Below, piece by piece: positions 17,295 to 25,550 of a stretch of DNA of 64,000 nucleotides. The stretch's first letter is position 1; each line of letters begins with the position of its first letter. Origin of the DNA: Bacteroides faecalis (lineage in GTDB: Bacteria; Bacteroidota; Bacteroidia; Bacteroidales; Bacteroidaceae); NCBI RefSeq assembly GCF_003865075.1, contig NZ_BHWB01000004.1:186001-250000 (forward strand), given 5' to 3'. The notes under the pieces are model-generated. The model saw nothing but the letters and a program-made list of their open reading frames with translations, searched no databases and had not been told where the DNA came from. Both the position numbers and the translations under genes were made by a program.

Positions 17295-18299
17295 ATGAAA
17301 GATAAAACCAAAAAAACGGAACGAAGAATGAAAACGGAAAGACAGACATTAGCTCATATACCTGCGGGCGGAAAGAGGAATCTCTTTTGCACAGGCATTC
17401 TATCTGCCGTCCTTCTTCTGGGAGGATGCTCGCAGGGCGATACGCTTGTCCCTGTGGAAGCTACGCTGTACATCGGCAACACGGCATTGGGAGTGGAAAC
17501 ATCCGTAACCCGTGCCGGAGGACCGAAAGAACTGACCAATGCCACAGACGCCATCGGGGTATTCCTGAAAGGGGACGCTAATTATACAGCTTTCTCTAAC
17601 ACCAAATATACCTACGGCACACCCTACTGGGAGTCGGAAAGCGGGTTGCAACTGGTTCTGGGGAAGAAAACGGCGGAACTGACCGCCTATTATCCCTATA
17701 CGGAAAGCGGCTCGGCATCCGTCACGCTGACCAGCCGGGCATACGCTGCCGACAAGGAGTTTTATTACCTCCCGTTCAAAGCGTCCTACATGACCTCTTC
17801 CGTCACCCTGAACCTGCGCCGCGCCTATAGCCTGCTGCGGTTCAGCTTCACCAAAGGAGAGAAAGACCAGCCCAAGACGGGCGACGCCGCTTACGGAGGT
17901 CCGGCAAACATAACCGAATTCAAATTCAAGGCAACGATCCGCGAAAGCGGAACACTCGATTTGTTCAACGGAACGGTGAGCGGCAGTGTGGCACAGAAGG
18001 AGTTTACCATCAGCGAGGCTTTCACCCCCGGCAGCAGCACGGCGCCCGTCACCAAAGATTACCTGATTGTGCCGGCATCCTTCTCGGGTTATCTTGAGTT
18101 TTCTGCTGTAGTCGATACGAAAGAGATGAAAGGAAAAATAAGTGCCGCGGACCTTTGCGGGACCACCAACACGGCATTTGTGGAAGGCACGATGTACGAG
18201 ATCAAGGTGTACGTGCGCCCCACGGAACTGGAAGTGCAGACAATGAAAGTAAAAGACTGGGAGGTGACCGACCTTCCGGACGATTTGGAAAATAAATAA
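17295..18299 (+). CDS. Fimbrillin-family lipoprotein, array member 1
   Basis: The start at 17295 lies 11 nt after the previous stop; the frame also opens at 17232. A long basic leader precedes the signal and lipobox (LLLGGC, Cys45). A VTR-A site follows, then a DAIGVFLKG strand, the AYYPYTES motif, an LNLRRAYSLLRFSF core strand, the YLIVPASF strand and the closing MKVKDWEVTDLP. All later array members share this layout. They are probably interchangeable minor or tip subunits. The unusually long cytoplasmic leader (about 28 residues) may mean the second ATG at 17328 is the real start. Confidence 0.75.
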   Translation: MKDKTKKTERRMKTERQTLAHIPAGGKRNLFCTGILSAVLLLGGCSQGDTLVPVEATLYIGNTALGVETSVTRAGGPKELTNATDAIGVFLKGDANYTAFSNTKYTYGTPYWESESGLQLVLGKKTAELTAYYPYTESGSASVTLTSRAYAADKEFYYLPFKASYMTSSVTLNLRRAYSLLRFSFTKGEKDQPKTGDAAYGGPANITEFKFKATIRESGTLDLFNGTVSGSVAQKEFTISEAFTPGSSTAPVTKDYLIVPASFSGYLEFSAVVDTKEMKGKISAADLCGTTNTAFVEGTMYEIKVYVRPTELEVQTMKVKDWEVTDLPDDLENK

Positions 18300-18307
18300 G
18301 CGAGACG

Positions 18308-19342
18308 ATGAAAAACCAAAAAAGATACTACCGGATGTTTCCGTGGCTGACAGCTTGCTGCATGGCTGCCCTCTTGTGTGGGTGCGGCGAAGACAATGCC
18401 GCCGATGCAGGAATGGCAGGCACCGGAAACGGGCAACAGCAAACCGCAGCACGTGTGCCGTTGAGCCTGCGAACCGTACGCACGCAGACAGGCGGCACGG
18501 TGGGGAGTGGCGTGACACGCGCCGGCGCCTCTTCGACAACCGATTTAAGCACAACTACTTCCGTGGGCTTCTTTATGCAGGACCCCTCCACACCCGCCAT
18601 TGTGCTTTATGCCAACCGCAAAGGCACTTTCGACACCGGGGACGGGCACTGGAAACCCGTTTCCGACCAGATGATCTGGGTGGACAACCGTACTTCCACC
18701 CTGGCAGCTTACGCACCCTACAACTCCGCCACTTCATACAGCAGCCGGCAATTGCCGCTCACCTCCGCCCTCTATGCGGCGGACGGGAGCAACGACCTGC
18801 TTGCCGCCCGGTTCACTGCCACCAACGCGAGTATCGCAGCCGGACTGGACGTTACCCTGTCCCACGTATATACCCGCCTTGTATTCACCTTCGTGAAAAA
18901 CAGCGGCTATACCAGTGAACTCAAACTGAACAAACTGGAACTGAGCGGGAAAGACATCTTCTCGGCGGGCAGTTACGACCTGTTTTCCGAAACGTATGCC
19001 CCGGGCACCGGCGAGCCGAAAAAGATAACCGCCACGGTAGATCTGACGGTTCCCGCCACAACCTTACCACTGCCCGCCACGGCAAAGGCCGACGTGCTGC
19101 TTATACCGGTCAACAAGACCTTTACGGAGGATGCCTTGCTCGAAGTGTATAGCACCGACGGCAAACACATGAAAGTGGCAATCCCCAAAAGCACGTTTAC
19201 GGCGTTGCAACCGTTTGCCCCCGGCAAGCAGTACAACTTCACCGTGAAGCTGTCGCCTGCCGAGATGACGATCACCAAAGTGGAAGTCAACGACTGGGAG
19301 AACGGGGGCAGCGTGTCGGAGGAAGTCAAGTTCGATTCCTGA
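18308..19342 (+). CDS. Fimbrillin-family lipoprotein, array member 2
   Basis: The lipobox is LLCGC and the processing site VTR-A (GVTRAGASS). A Ser/Thr-rich stretch follows. The AYAPYNS motif, DVTLSHVYTRLVFTFV strand, ADVLLIPV strand and closing VEVNDWENGG are in the same order as in the other array members. It starts 8 nt after the previous stop. A purine-rich 117-nt spacer with almost no C or T follows it. Confidence 0.75.
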   Translation: MKNQKRYYRMFPWLTACCMAALLCGCGEDNAADAGMAGTGNGQQQTAARVPLSLRTVRTQTGGTVGSGVTRAGASSTTDLSTTTSVGFFMQDPSTPAIVLYANRKGTFDTGDGHWKPVSDQMIWVDNRTSTLAAYAPYNSATSYSSRQLPLTSALYAADGSNDLLAARFTATNASIAAGLDVTLSHVYTRLVFTFVKNSGYTSELKLNKLELSGKDIFSAGSYDLFSETYAPGTGEPKKITATVDLTVPATTLPLPATAKADVLLIPVNKTFTEDALLEVYSTDGKHMKVAIPKSTFTALQPFAPGKQYNFTVKLSPAEMTITKVEVNDWENGGSVSEEVKFDS

Positions 19343-19459
19343 AAGGGAGGGAAGACAGGATAGAAGAACAAAAGAACAGATAAAGAAAGAGAGATAGAGT
19401 GAGATAAAGATAAAGAGATAAAAGACAGATAAAAACTAAAAAGGAAAGGAGACTGATCC

Positions 19460-20401
19460 ATGAGAACAAAGATTTTATTACCGTCGATATATGCCCTGTG
19501 CTTGTGCCTGCTTTGCGGTTGCAATTCGGGTGAAGAGCCGGGTGTGCCCGGTGAAGGCGTAGCCCACCTGGCACCGCTCATTGTCAACGGTGCTATGGAG
19601 GGCGAGGCGGAACCCGTGACACGTGCCGCCACCACCATTACTTCCGGCAGTATCGGCGTGTTTCTGGCAGATGCGGCGAGCGGCAACTACGAGCCCCGCG
19701 CCAATGCCTGCTACACGTACAACACCACCGAAGGCAAGTGGGCATCGGACGACGCCTTGTTTTTCAGCGAGGCCGATGCCAATGTATGCGCCTACTATCC
19801 ATACGATGCCGACCGGACAGATAGCCATGCCATCAAGCTGACCACACAGAAGTATGACGCGGCAAAAGACCTCTCTTTCGCCGTCAACAGCACGATGAAC
19901 GCTACGAGCAACTCCGTGACATTCAACATGAACCATGCCTACGCCCTGATGGAGATCAACCTCAAACGGGAGAATATCAAAGACGACATCAGCTTTGAGA
20001 AGATCGACATCGTGGCTACCGGGCTCAACGCATCCAATACGGTAGACATTACCAACGACACATACAGTACGCCCACCGCCTGCCCCGACGGAAAGTTCAC
20101 CTACCGGGATGATGCCGCGATCAGCCTTCCCAAGAATACCAACGCCGTGCAGTGCAAAGTGCTGCTGGTGCCTACCGGCACGCTTACGGGCGGAACGAAG
20201 TTCTCCTTTACGCTGGATGATGCGGAAAGCACCACGATGAGCGTCACGATCACTTCACTCACCCAGTACGAGAAGAAGAAGAAGTACATCGTCAACCTGA
20301 CGGTGAACGGTACGGAGGTAGTGACGCAGTCGGTGACGGTAAAGCCATGGACCGAAGTATCGGTGGGCACGGCCGACGCGCCCGTGGATGTAGTGTGTTG
20401 A
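19460..20401 (+). CDS. Fimbrillin-family lipoprotein, array member 3
   Basis: The lipobox is CLLCGC with a VTR-A site (EPVTRAATT). Next come SGSIGVFLAD, the motif AYYPYDA, TFNMNHAYALMEINL, CKVLLVPTG and the closing TVKPWTEVS. It is set apart from member 2 by the polypurine spacer, and a GGAAAGGAG ribosome site stands near its ATG. Confidence 0.75.
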   Translation: MRTKILLPSIYALCLCLLCGCNSGEEPGVPGEGVAHLAPLIVNGAMEGEAEPVTRAATTITSGSIGVFLADAASGNYEPRANACYTYNTTEGKWASDDALFFSEADANVCAYYPYDADRTDSHAIKLTTQKYDAAKDLSFAVNSTMNATSNSVTFNMNHAYALMEINLKRENIKDDISFEKIDIVATGLNASNTVDITNDTYSTPTACPDGKFTYRDDAAISLPKNTNAVQCKVLLVPTGTLTGGTKFSFTLDDAESTTMSVTITSLTQYEKKKKYIVNLTVNGTEVVTQSVTVKPWTEVSVGTADAPVDVVC

Positions 20402-20474
20402 GCATTCCACAACCGGGTTCCGACGCAACAAAAATGAATCAATAGGAAATAAATAGATAAAAACAGAGAAAGAA

Positions 20475-21482
20475 ATGAATGCAAGAACACTTCAAAAACC
20501 GACCTTGTGCACGCTGTTTTGCGGCATTGCCCTGCTCTTTGCCGCTTGCGGCGGCGAGCAGGACAACCCGGCTTATCCGCCGGCAGGCGAACCCGTTGCC
20601 CTAAGCATCGGCAGTGCCCGGCTGACGGCTACCGCCGACACCCGTGGCAGTGACAGCAGTGCTCCCGGTACCCGTGCCGGCGGCACCGTTATCAATACGG
20701 ACGGCGCCAAGCTCCGCCTGTTCCGCACGGCGGGCGCAGGCGGCTACGATCCCATGTACGACGTGGCATGTACGTATAGCACCGCCAACGGCGGTAAATG
20801 GACATCCGAACACCCCATCTACATGGACAGCCGCACGGCTGCCGTGTATGCGTGCTACGACCCGCATAACGTAGTCAGCTTCGGCACCAACAGCACCACC
20901 ACCTCCTCGACGATCAGTTTCGGCGATTACACCGACAACGATATGTGGTACTTCGACAATACGCACACCGCGGTGAACTGCACGAATGCCGAGCCGGACT
21001 TCACGCTGCAATGCGCTTATTCGCGGCTGGCGTTCCACATTGCACGCGATGCCGAGTACCCTACTGTCTGTAAAGTGAGCAACATCCGCCTGCAACCCAC
21101 TACAGGCACGTTTACCAATGGCGCCAAGGTGGACCTCAGCACCGGTAAGTTGACGGGAGGCACTGCCCTGGCAGCGTACAACAAAGACACGAAATCGTTG
21201 TCCATGTACACCACGGGCATCCCCTCTGCTACCCCCGACGAGAGTGTGGAGCTGATGATCCCCGCCCAGGACCTGCCCACATCGGCACAGCTGAAAATCA
21301 CCCTGAACGTGAACGAAGTAGACCACTCCGCTACGCTTACCACGGCGCAGCTCGCCAAGTTCGAGGGTAGCGTGCGCTACACCGTGTACCTGAGCATCAA
21401 GCCTAAGGGACTGGCAGTGGAGTCGGTGACCTTGAAAGCCTGGACGGAAGCCACCACCACATTAGGTCCTTCATTCGACTAA
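20475..21482 (+). CDS. Fimbrillin-family lipoprotein, array member 4
   Basis: The lipobox is LFAAC. It carries two possible cut sites, DTRGS and GTRAGG. The AYYPY motif is diverged (YACYDPHN), while the core strand (LQCAYSRLAFHI), the VELMIPAQDL strand and the closing TLKAWTEAT are kept. It starts 73 nt after member 3. Confidence 0.72.
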   Translation: MNARTLQKPTLCTLFCGIALLFAACGGEQDNPAYPPAGEPVALSIGSARLTATADTRGSDSSAPGTRAGGTVINTDGAKLRLFRTAGAGGYDPMYDVACTYSTANGGKWTSEHPIYMDSRTAAVYACYDPHNVVSFGTNSTTTSSTISFGDYTDNDMWYFDNTHTAVNCTNAEPDFTLQCAYSRLAFHIARDAEYPTVCKVSNIRLQPTTGTFTNGAKVDLSTGKLTGGTALAAYNKDTKSLSMYTTGIPSATPDESVELMIPAQDLPTSAQLKITLNVNEVDHSATLTTAQLAKFEGSVRYTVYLSIKPKGLAVESVTLKAWTEATTTLGPSFD

Positions 21483-21502
21483 AACCCATAATACCGATAG
21501 AA

Positions 21503-22453
21503 ATGAAAAAGATATGTAACACCCTTCCTCTCTTGCTGCTTGCCGCCTGCGTTGCGGGCTTCGCGGGTTGTGCGGGCGAGGAGATACCGGGAGCGGCGGC
21601 AGCGCCCCGACCCGTGGAAGGCACCGTCCCCCTGGGGGTGGAAGCATCCACCCTGCCCGAGGCAGCCACATCCGCCGTCCCTGTCACGCGTGCCGGCGTA
21701 TCGGCGCTCAGCTCGGGCAGCATCGGCATCTTCCTTAGCGGAACCGGATATACCGCCATTAACAACCGGCGGTACGACTATGACACTCCCACATGGACGC
21801 CCAACGGCGGCATCACGAACACCATTTACCTGGGCGGCCCTGTAGCTAAGGTCTGCGCCTATTATCCGTGGACTACCGGATACGACACCTCTACTGCCAT
21901 CCCCCTCACATCGCAGGATTATGCCGCAGCTAAGGACCTTTCGTATGCCGTGAACCGTGAAGTGAAAGGCAATGCCACGGGGTGTAAAACCACCTTTGCC
22001 CTGACCCATGCCTATGCCCTTGCCACCATTCAGCTGAAGCGCGACAATTACAGCGGCACCTGTAAGGTGACCAAGCTCGAACTGAAGAACCTGCTGCCGT
22101 CGGCTACCATCGACATTACCACGGATACGGCATCGACTATTGCCGGCGTTTCCGGCAACGCCACGATCAGCCGGACGGTAGATATCACCGTGCCCGCAGC
22201 GGGTGTTGCCACCACCCAACCGAAATACCTGCTCGTGCCCTGCACCCCGGCAGGTGGCGGGATGGTGCTGGCTCTCACGGTAGACGGCAAGCCGATGACG
22301 CTCACCGTGCCCGCCGCCACCTACACGCCCGTGGCGGGAGTGAGCAACACCATCACCATAGGCATCAAGGGCACCGCCCTGAAAGTCAGTTCCGTCACTA
22401 CCACCGACTGGGCTACGGGCGAGATCGGCGGCATAGATTCCAAATTCGATTAA
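21503..22453 (+). CDS. Fimbrillin-family lipoprotein, array member 5 (close paralogue of 6 and 7)
   Basis: The lipobox is in AGFAGC and the site is VTR-A. Shared phrases with members 6 and 7 include SGSIGIFLSG, NNRRYDYDTPTWTPNGG, TIYLGG, AYYPWTTG, IPLTSQDYAAAKDLSYA, KNLLPSATI, YLLVPCTPAGG and TTDWATG. This high likeness at protein and DNA level marks members 5 to 7 as a recent tandem triplication. Differences concentrate in the loops. Confidence 0.78.
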   Translation: MKKICNTLPLLLLAACVAGFAGCAGEEIPGAAAAPRPVEGTVPLGVEASTLPEAATSAVPVTRAGVSALSSGSIGIFLSGTGYTAINNRRYDYDTPTWTPNGGITNTIYLGGPVAKVCAYYPWTTGYDTSTAIPLTSQDYAAAKDLSYAVNREVKGNATGCKTTFALTHAYALATIQLKRDNYSGTCKVTKLELKNLLPSATIDITTDTASTIAGVSGNATISRTVDITVPAAGVATTQPKYLLVPCTPAGGGMVLALTVDGKPMTLTVPAATYTPVAGVSNTITIGIKGTALKVSSVTTTDWATGEIGGIDSKFD

Positions 22454-22499
22454 TCCATATAGATAGATGTATAAACCTGCAAATAAAAACAGCGTAAGA

Positions 22500-23441
22500 A
22501 TGAAAAAGCTATATTACACAATGAACTGCCTGCTGGCGGCGGCCCTGCTTGCCGGCTGCTCCGGCAGCGAATGGCCGGAGGCAGGACAACCTCCCCACAC
22601 GGCGGAAGCCAACGTGCCACTCGGCATCGAGGGCGTGGCGGTGAATGCCGAAGTAACGGTAACCCGTGCCACAACGAATGTAACGACAGGCAGCATCGGC
22701 ATCTTCCTTAGCGGAAGCGCCACCGCCGCCGGAACCCAAAACGGATATGCCGAGATCACCAACCGGCAGTACAACTATGCCACCCCCACGTGGACGCCCA
22801 ACGGCGGAGCCGGTAATACCATTTACCTGGGCGGAACCGATGCATACGTATGCGCCTATCACCCATGGACAAACGGACTCAACAACCGGCTGGCCATCCC
22901 CCTCACATCGCAGGTATATGCCGCTGCAAAGGATATCTCGTATGCCAAGAACCGCACGTTGAACGGCGCGTCCACAGCCTGCACCACCACCTTTGCCATG
23001 ACGCGCGCTTACGCCCGGATAGGCTTCAAGTTTCAGCGCAGCAACTATCCCGGCACCGGCACCATCTCCAAGCTGGTGATAAAGAACCTCCTGCCGACTG
23101 CCAACCTCAACCTGACCACCGGAGCTTATAGCACCGCCGCAGGAACAAACGCGGCCACCCTGACCGTGAGCAAAAGTGTCACCCTGCCCGCTTCCGGAAC
23201 GGTGGACTGGAGCGAAAACTACCTTCTCGTACCTTGCACACCCTATAATACGGGTATGACTATCGTTCTCACGGTGGACGGCAAAGATATGACTACCACT
23301 GTGCCTACGGCAACCTACAAACCCATAGCCGGCGAATACAAGACCTTGACGCTGACCATCAAAGGTACCGGACTGAATGTAGGCACCGTGTCTACCACCG
23401 ACTGGGTGACCGGCACCGGCAACGTCGATTTTGATATTTAG
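22500..23441 (+). CDS. Fimbrillin-family lipoprotein, array member 6 (close paralogue of 5 and 7)
   Basis: The frame opens at 22467, but the ATG at 22500 gives a normal signal (YYTMNCLLAAALLAGC). The site is VTR-A (VTRATTN). It matches member 5 over the TWTPNGG and YLGG block, AYHPWTNG, IPLTSQVYAAAKDISYAKN, the core strand AYARIGFKFQRSNYPGTG, YLLVPCTPYNTGM and closing STTDWVTG. Confidence 0.78.
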   Translation: MKKLYYTMNCLLAAALLAGCSGSEWPEAGQPPHTAEANVPLGIEGVAVNAEVTVTRATTNVTTGSIGIFLSGSATAAGTQNGYAEITNRQYNYATPTWTPNGGAGNTIYLGGTDAYVCAYHPWTNGLNNRLAIPLTSQVYAAAKDISYAKNRTLNGASTACTTTFAMTRAYARIGFKFQRSNYPGTGTISKLVIKNLLPTANLNLTTGAYSTAAGTNAATLTVSKSVTLPASGTVDWSENYLLVPCTPYNTGMTIVLTVDGKDMTTTVPTATYKPIAGEYKTLTLTIKGTGLNVGTVSTTDWVTGTGNVDFDI

Positions 23442-23486
23442 ATCCATCTTCCCCTACGTATAATTCAAAAAAAATAAAGAACAGAT

Positions 23487-24425
23487 ATGAAACAGAAAAC
23501 CAATAGATTTACCTGCCTGCTGGCAGTGATTCTCCTTGCCGGATGTTCGGGCAGCGAACTTCCCGAAGGGTTGCAACCCGCCGGCCCGTCGGAAGCCGAC
23601 ATACCCCTCAACGTGACAGTGGCATCGCTCGAAGCGGAAGTGGAAAGCGCGCCCGGCACCCGTGCCGCAACGAATCTGGGAAGCGGCACCAGCATTGGCA
23701 TCTTCCGCGACAATACCAACGGATACACGGCAGCCGGCAATATCCGGTACAACTATGGCAGTCCGAAATGGGCGCCGCAAACCGCATCCGAAACCATTTA
23801 TCTGGGATTGCTGCCGGTCAACGTGTGCGCTTACCATCCGTGGAGCAGCGGAAAAACGACTGCCATTGCCCTGACGTCGGGCGTATACGCCACCACCAAC
23901 GACCTGTCGTATGCAACAAACCTGAGCGTGGACGGGCGGACGAATAAAACCACCGCCCTGACCTTTGCCATGAAGCGTGCCTACGCCCGCGTGGCCTTCA
24001 AACTGAAGCGCGATAACTATCCCGGTACCTGCACGGTGAGCAACCTGACGGTGAAAAACCTGTTGCCCAGCACCACACTGACCATCACCAGCGGCACGTA
24101 TGCCGCTACCACCGGTACAACAGCCGCCACCCTGAACCGTACCCGCACCGTGGTGGTGACCGCTACCGCAGGCGCCAGCACCGATTGGGGGGAAGAATAC
24201 CTGCTGGTGCCTTGTACTCCTGCCGGCACCGGAATGGAAATCACCCTCACCGTGGACGGGAAAACGATGACCACAACCGTGCCCACGGCGAGCTACAAAC
24301 CCGTAGCCGGTGAATACAAAACCATCACCCTGACACTGAAAGGAACCGACCTGAAAGCAAGCTCCGTCACTACCGAGGACTGGACCAACCAGAACCTATC
24401 CGGCGAATACATCCCGCTGCCATAA
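23487..24425 (+). CDS. Fimbrillin-family lipoprotein, array member 7 (close paralogue of 5 and 6)
   Basis: The lipobox is VILLAGC and the site GTR-A (PGTRAATN). The mature start (CSGSELPEGLQP) is close to that of member 6 (CSGSEWPEAGQP). Shared phrases include AYHPWSSG, KRAYARVAFKLKRDNYPGTC, KNLLPSTTL, YLLVPCTPAGTGM, MTTTVPTASYKPVAGEYKT and a closing TTEDWTNQ. Confidence 0.78.
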   Translation: MKQKTNRFTCLLAVILLAGCSGSELPEGLQPAGPSEADIPLNVTVASLEAEVESAPGTRAATNLGSGTSIGIFRDNTNGYTAAGNIRYNYGSPKWAPQTASETIYLGLLPVNVCAYHPWSSGKTTAIALTSGVYATTNDLSYATNLSVDGRTNKTTALTFAMKRAYARVAFKLKRDNYPGTCTVSNLTVKNLLPSTTLTITSGTYAATTGTTAATLNRTRTVVVTATAGASTDWGEEYLLVPCTPAGTGMEITLTVDGKTMTTTVPTASYKPVAGEYKTITLTLKGTDLKASSVTTEDWTNQNLSGEYIPLP

Positions 24426-24444
24426 TGAACAATAAAAAACAGGA

Positions 24445-25473
24445 ATGATGAACATAGAAAATAGATACCGAAGAATGCGATTTAGTCCGGTCCTGCTGTC
24501 CGCAGTTTTGCTGCTTTGCGGATGCGGCAATGAGCTTGCCGCTCCCGGGGCGGACGAGTATGGGAACGAACTTGTCCCCGTCCAAGTGTCGGCAGTCGCT
24601 TTGAGTGCGGATGTGGATGGCTCCGATGCTCCCGAAACCCGGGCAGCGACACCGATCATTACGAATGGCGTTACAATGGGCGTGTTCCGCGTAGCGGATG
24701 CTACAAAAGGGATCACAGCACAAAACAACGTGGAGTACACTTATAGCACCGCAACCAATTCGTGGAGCAATGCTTCCAGCCCCATCCTGGTGGGAGGGTT
24801 GGCGCCACATCTATGCGCGTATTATCCTTACGGTGCCGTGAACTTCGCAGCCGATGCTACCACCGCTACGCTTACCGCCCAGAGATACGATGCCGCCAAA
24901 GACTTGTGCTACGCCGGTAGCGCTACAGCCGAAGTGACCAATAAAGCCCCAAACGCCGGCTTCGCCATGAAACATGCTTACTCCAAGGTGACACTCAACA
25001 TTACCCGGGATGCTACCTATAGTGCTGCCATGGGTTCGTGTAAAATCAATCAGGTGGGATTTAAGCCTGTAGCGGGTACACTTAGTGCGGTGACTTCACT
25101 GGATATCAGCAAAGAGATGTCCGCGCAGACTGCATCCGCGAGCAGCGGCTTGGTGTACAACACCGTAGCCTCCGATGACATCAATGCCGGTATCAACGTA
25201 GGTGCTTCCGGTTCGATTGACCTGCTGATTCCGCCAACTACAGTCAGCGCCGAAATGCTGCTCACCGTCACCGTAGATGGCGAGGCTCGTGCCGTGTCTA
25301 TCCCTGCCGCTTCGTTGGGTACGCTTGCTGCCGGAAAGCATTATGCCATCCAGGCGAAAATCGTGGGATTGGCATTACTCCAGCTACAGGCAGTGACGAC
25401 GATAAACCAGGATTGGAGTAGCATCCCAACCACCCCCAACGGATCATTCGAGGAAGTAAAGCCTCAAATCTAA
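24445..25473 (+). CDS. Fimbrillin-family lipoprotein, array member 8
   Basis: The lipobox is LLLCGC and the site ETR-A (PETRAATP). NGVTMGVFRVAD, AYYPYGAV, the MKHAYSKVTLNITRD strand, IDLLIPPTTV and a closing INQDWSSI follow. Codon use is lower in GC than in the earlier array members. It starts 19 nt after member 7. A 77-nt A-rich spacer separates it from the lectin-tailed fimbrillin. Confidence 0.75.
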   Translation: MMNIENRYRRMRFSPVLLSAVLLLCGCGNELAAPGADEYGNELVPVQVSAVALSADVDGSDAPETRAATPIITNGVTMGVFRVADATKGITAQNNVEYTYSTATNSWSNASSPILVGGLAPHLCAYYPYGAVNFAADATTATLTAQRYDAAKDLCYAGSATAEVTNKAPNAGFAMKHAYSKVTLNITRDATYSAAMGSCKINQVGFKPVAGTLSAVTSLDISKEMSAQTASASSGLVYNTVASDDINAGINVGASGSIDLLIPPTTVSAEMLLTVTVDGEARAVSIPAASLGTLAAGKHYAIQAKIVGLALLQLQAVTTINQDWSSIPTTPNGSFEEVKPQI

Positions 25474-25550
25474 CGCCACTATTAGAAGTCCAAGCGAATG
25501 ACAAACGAACGAAAAACAAAGATAACCAAATAAAAAAACAAGAAATTGAA

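Noticed and set aside
17400..18554. Minus-strand frame of 384 codons opposite two array fimbrillins
   Set aside because: It crosses the border of two real genes, lacks a signal or family motif, and is explained by GC-rich codons on the other strand.
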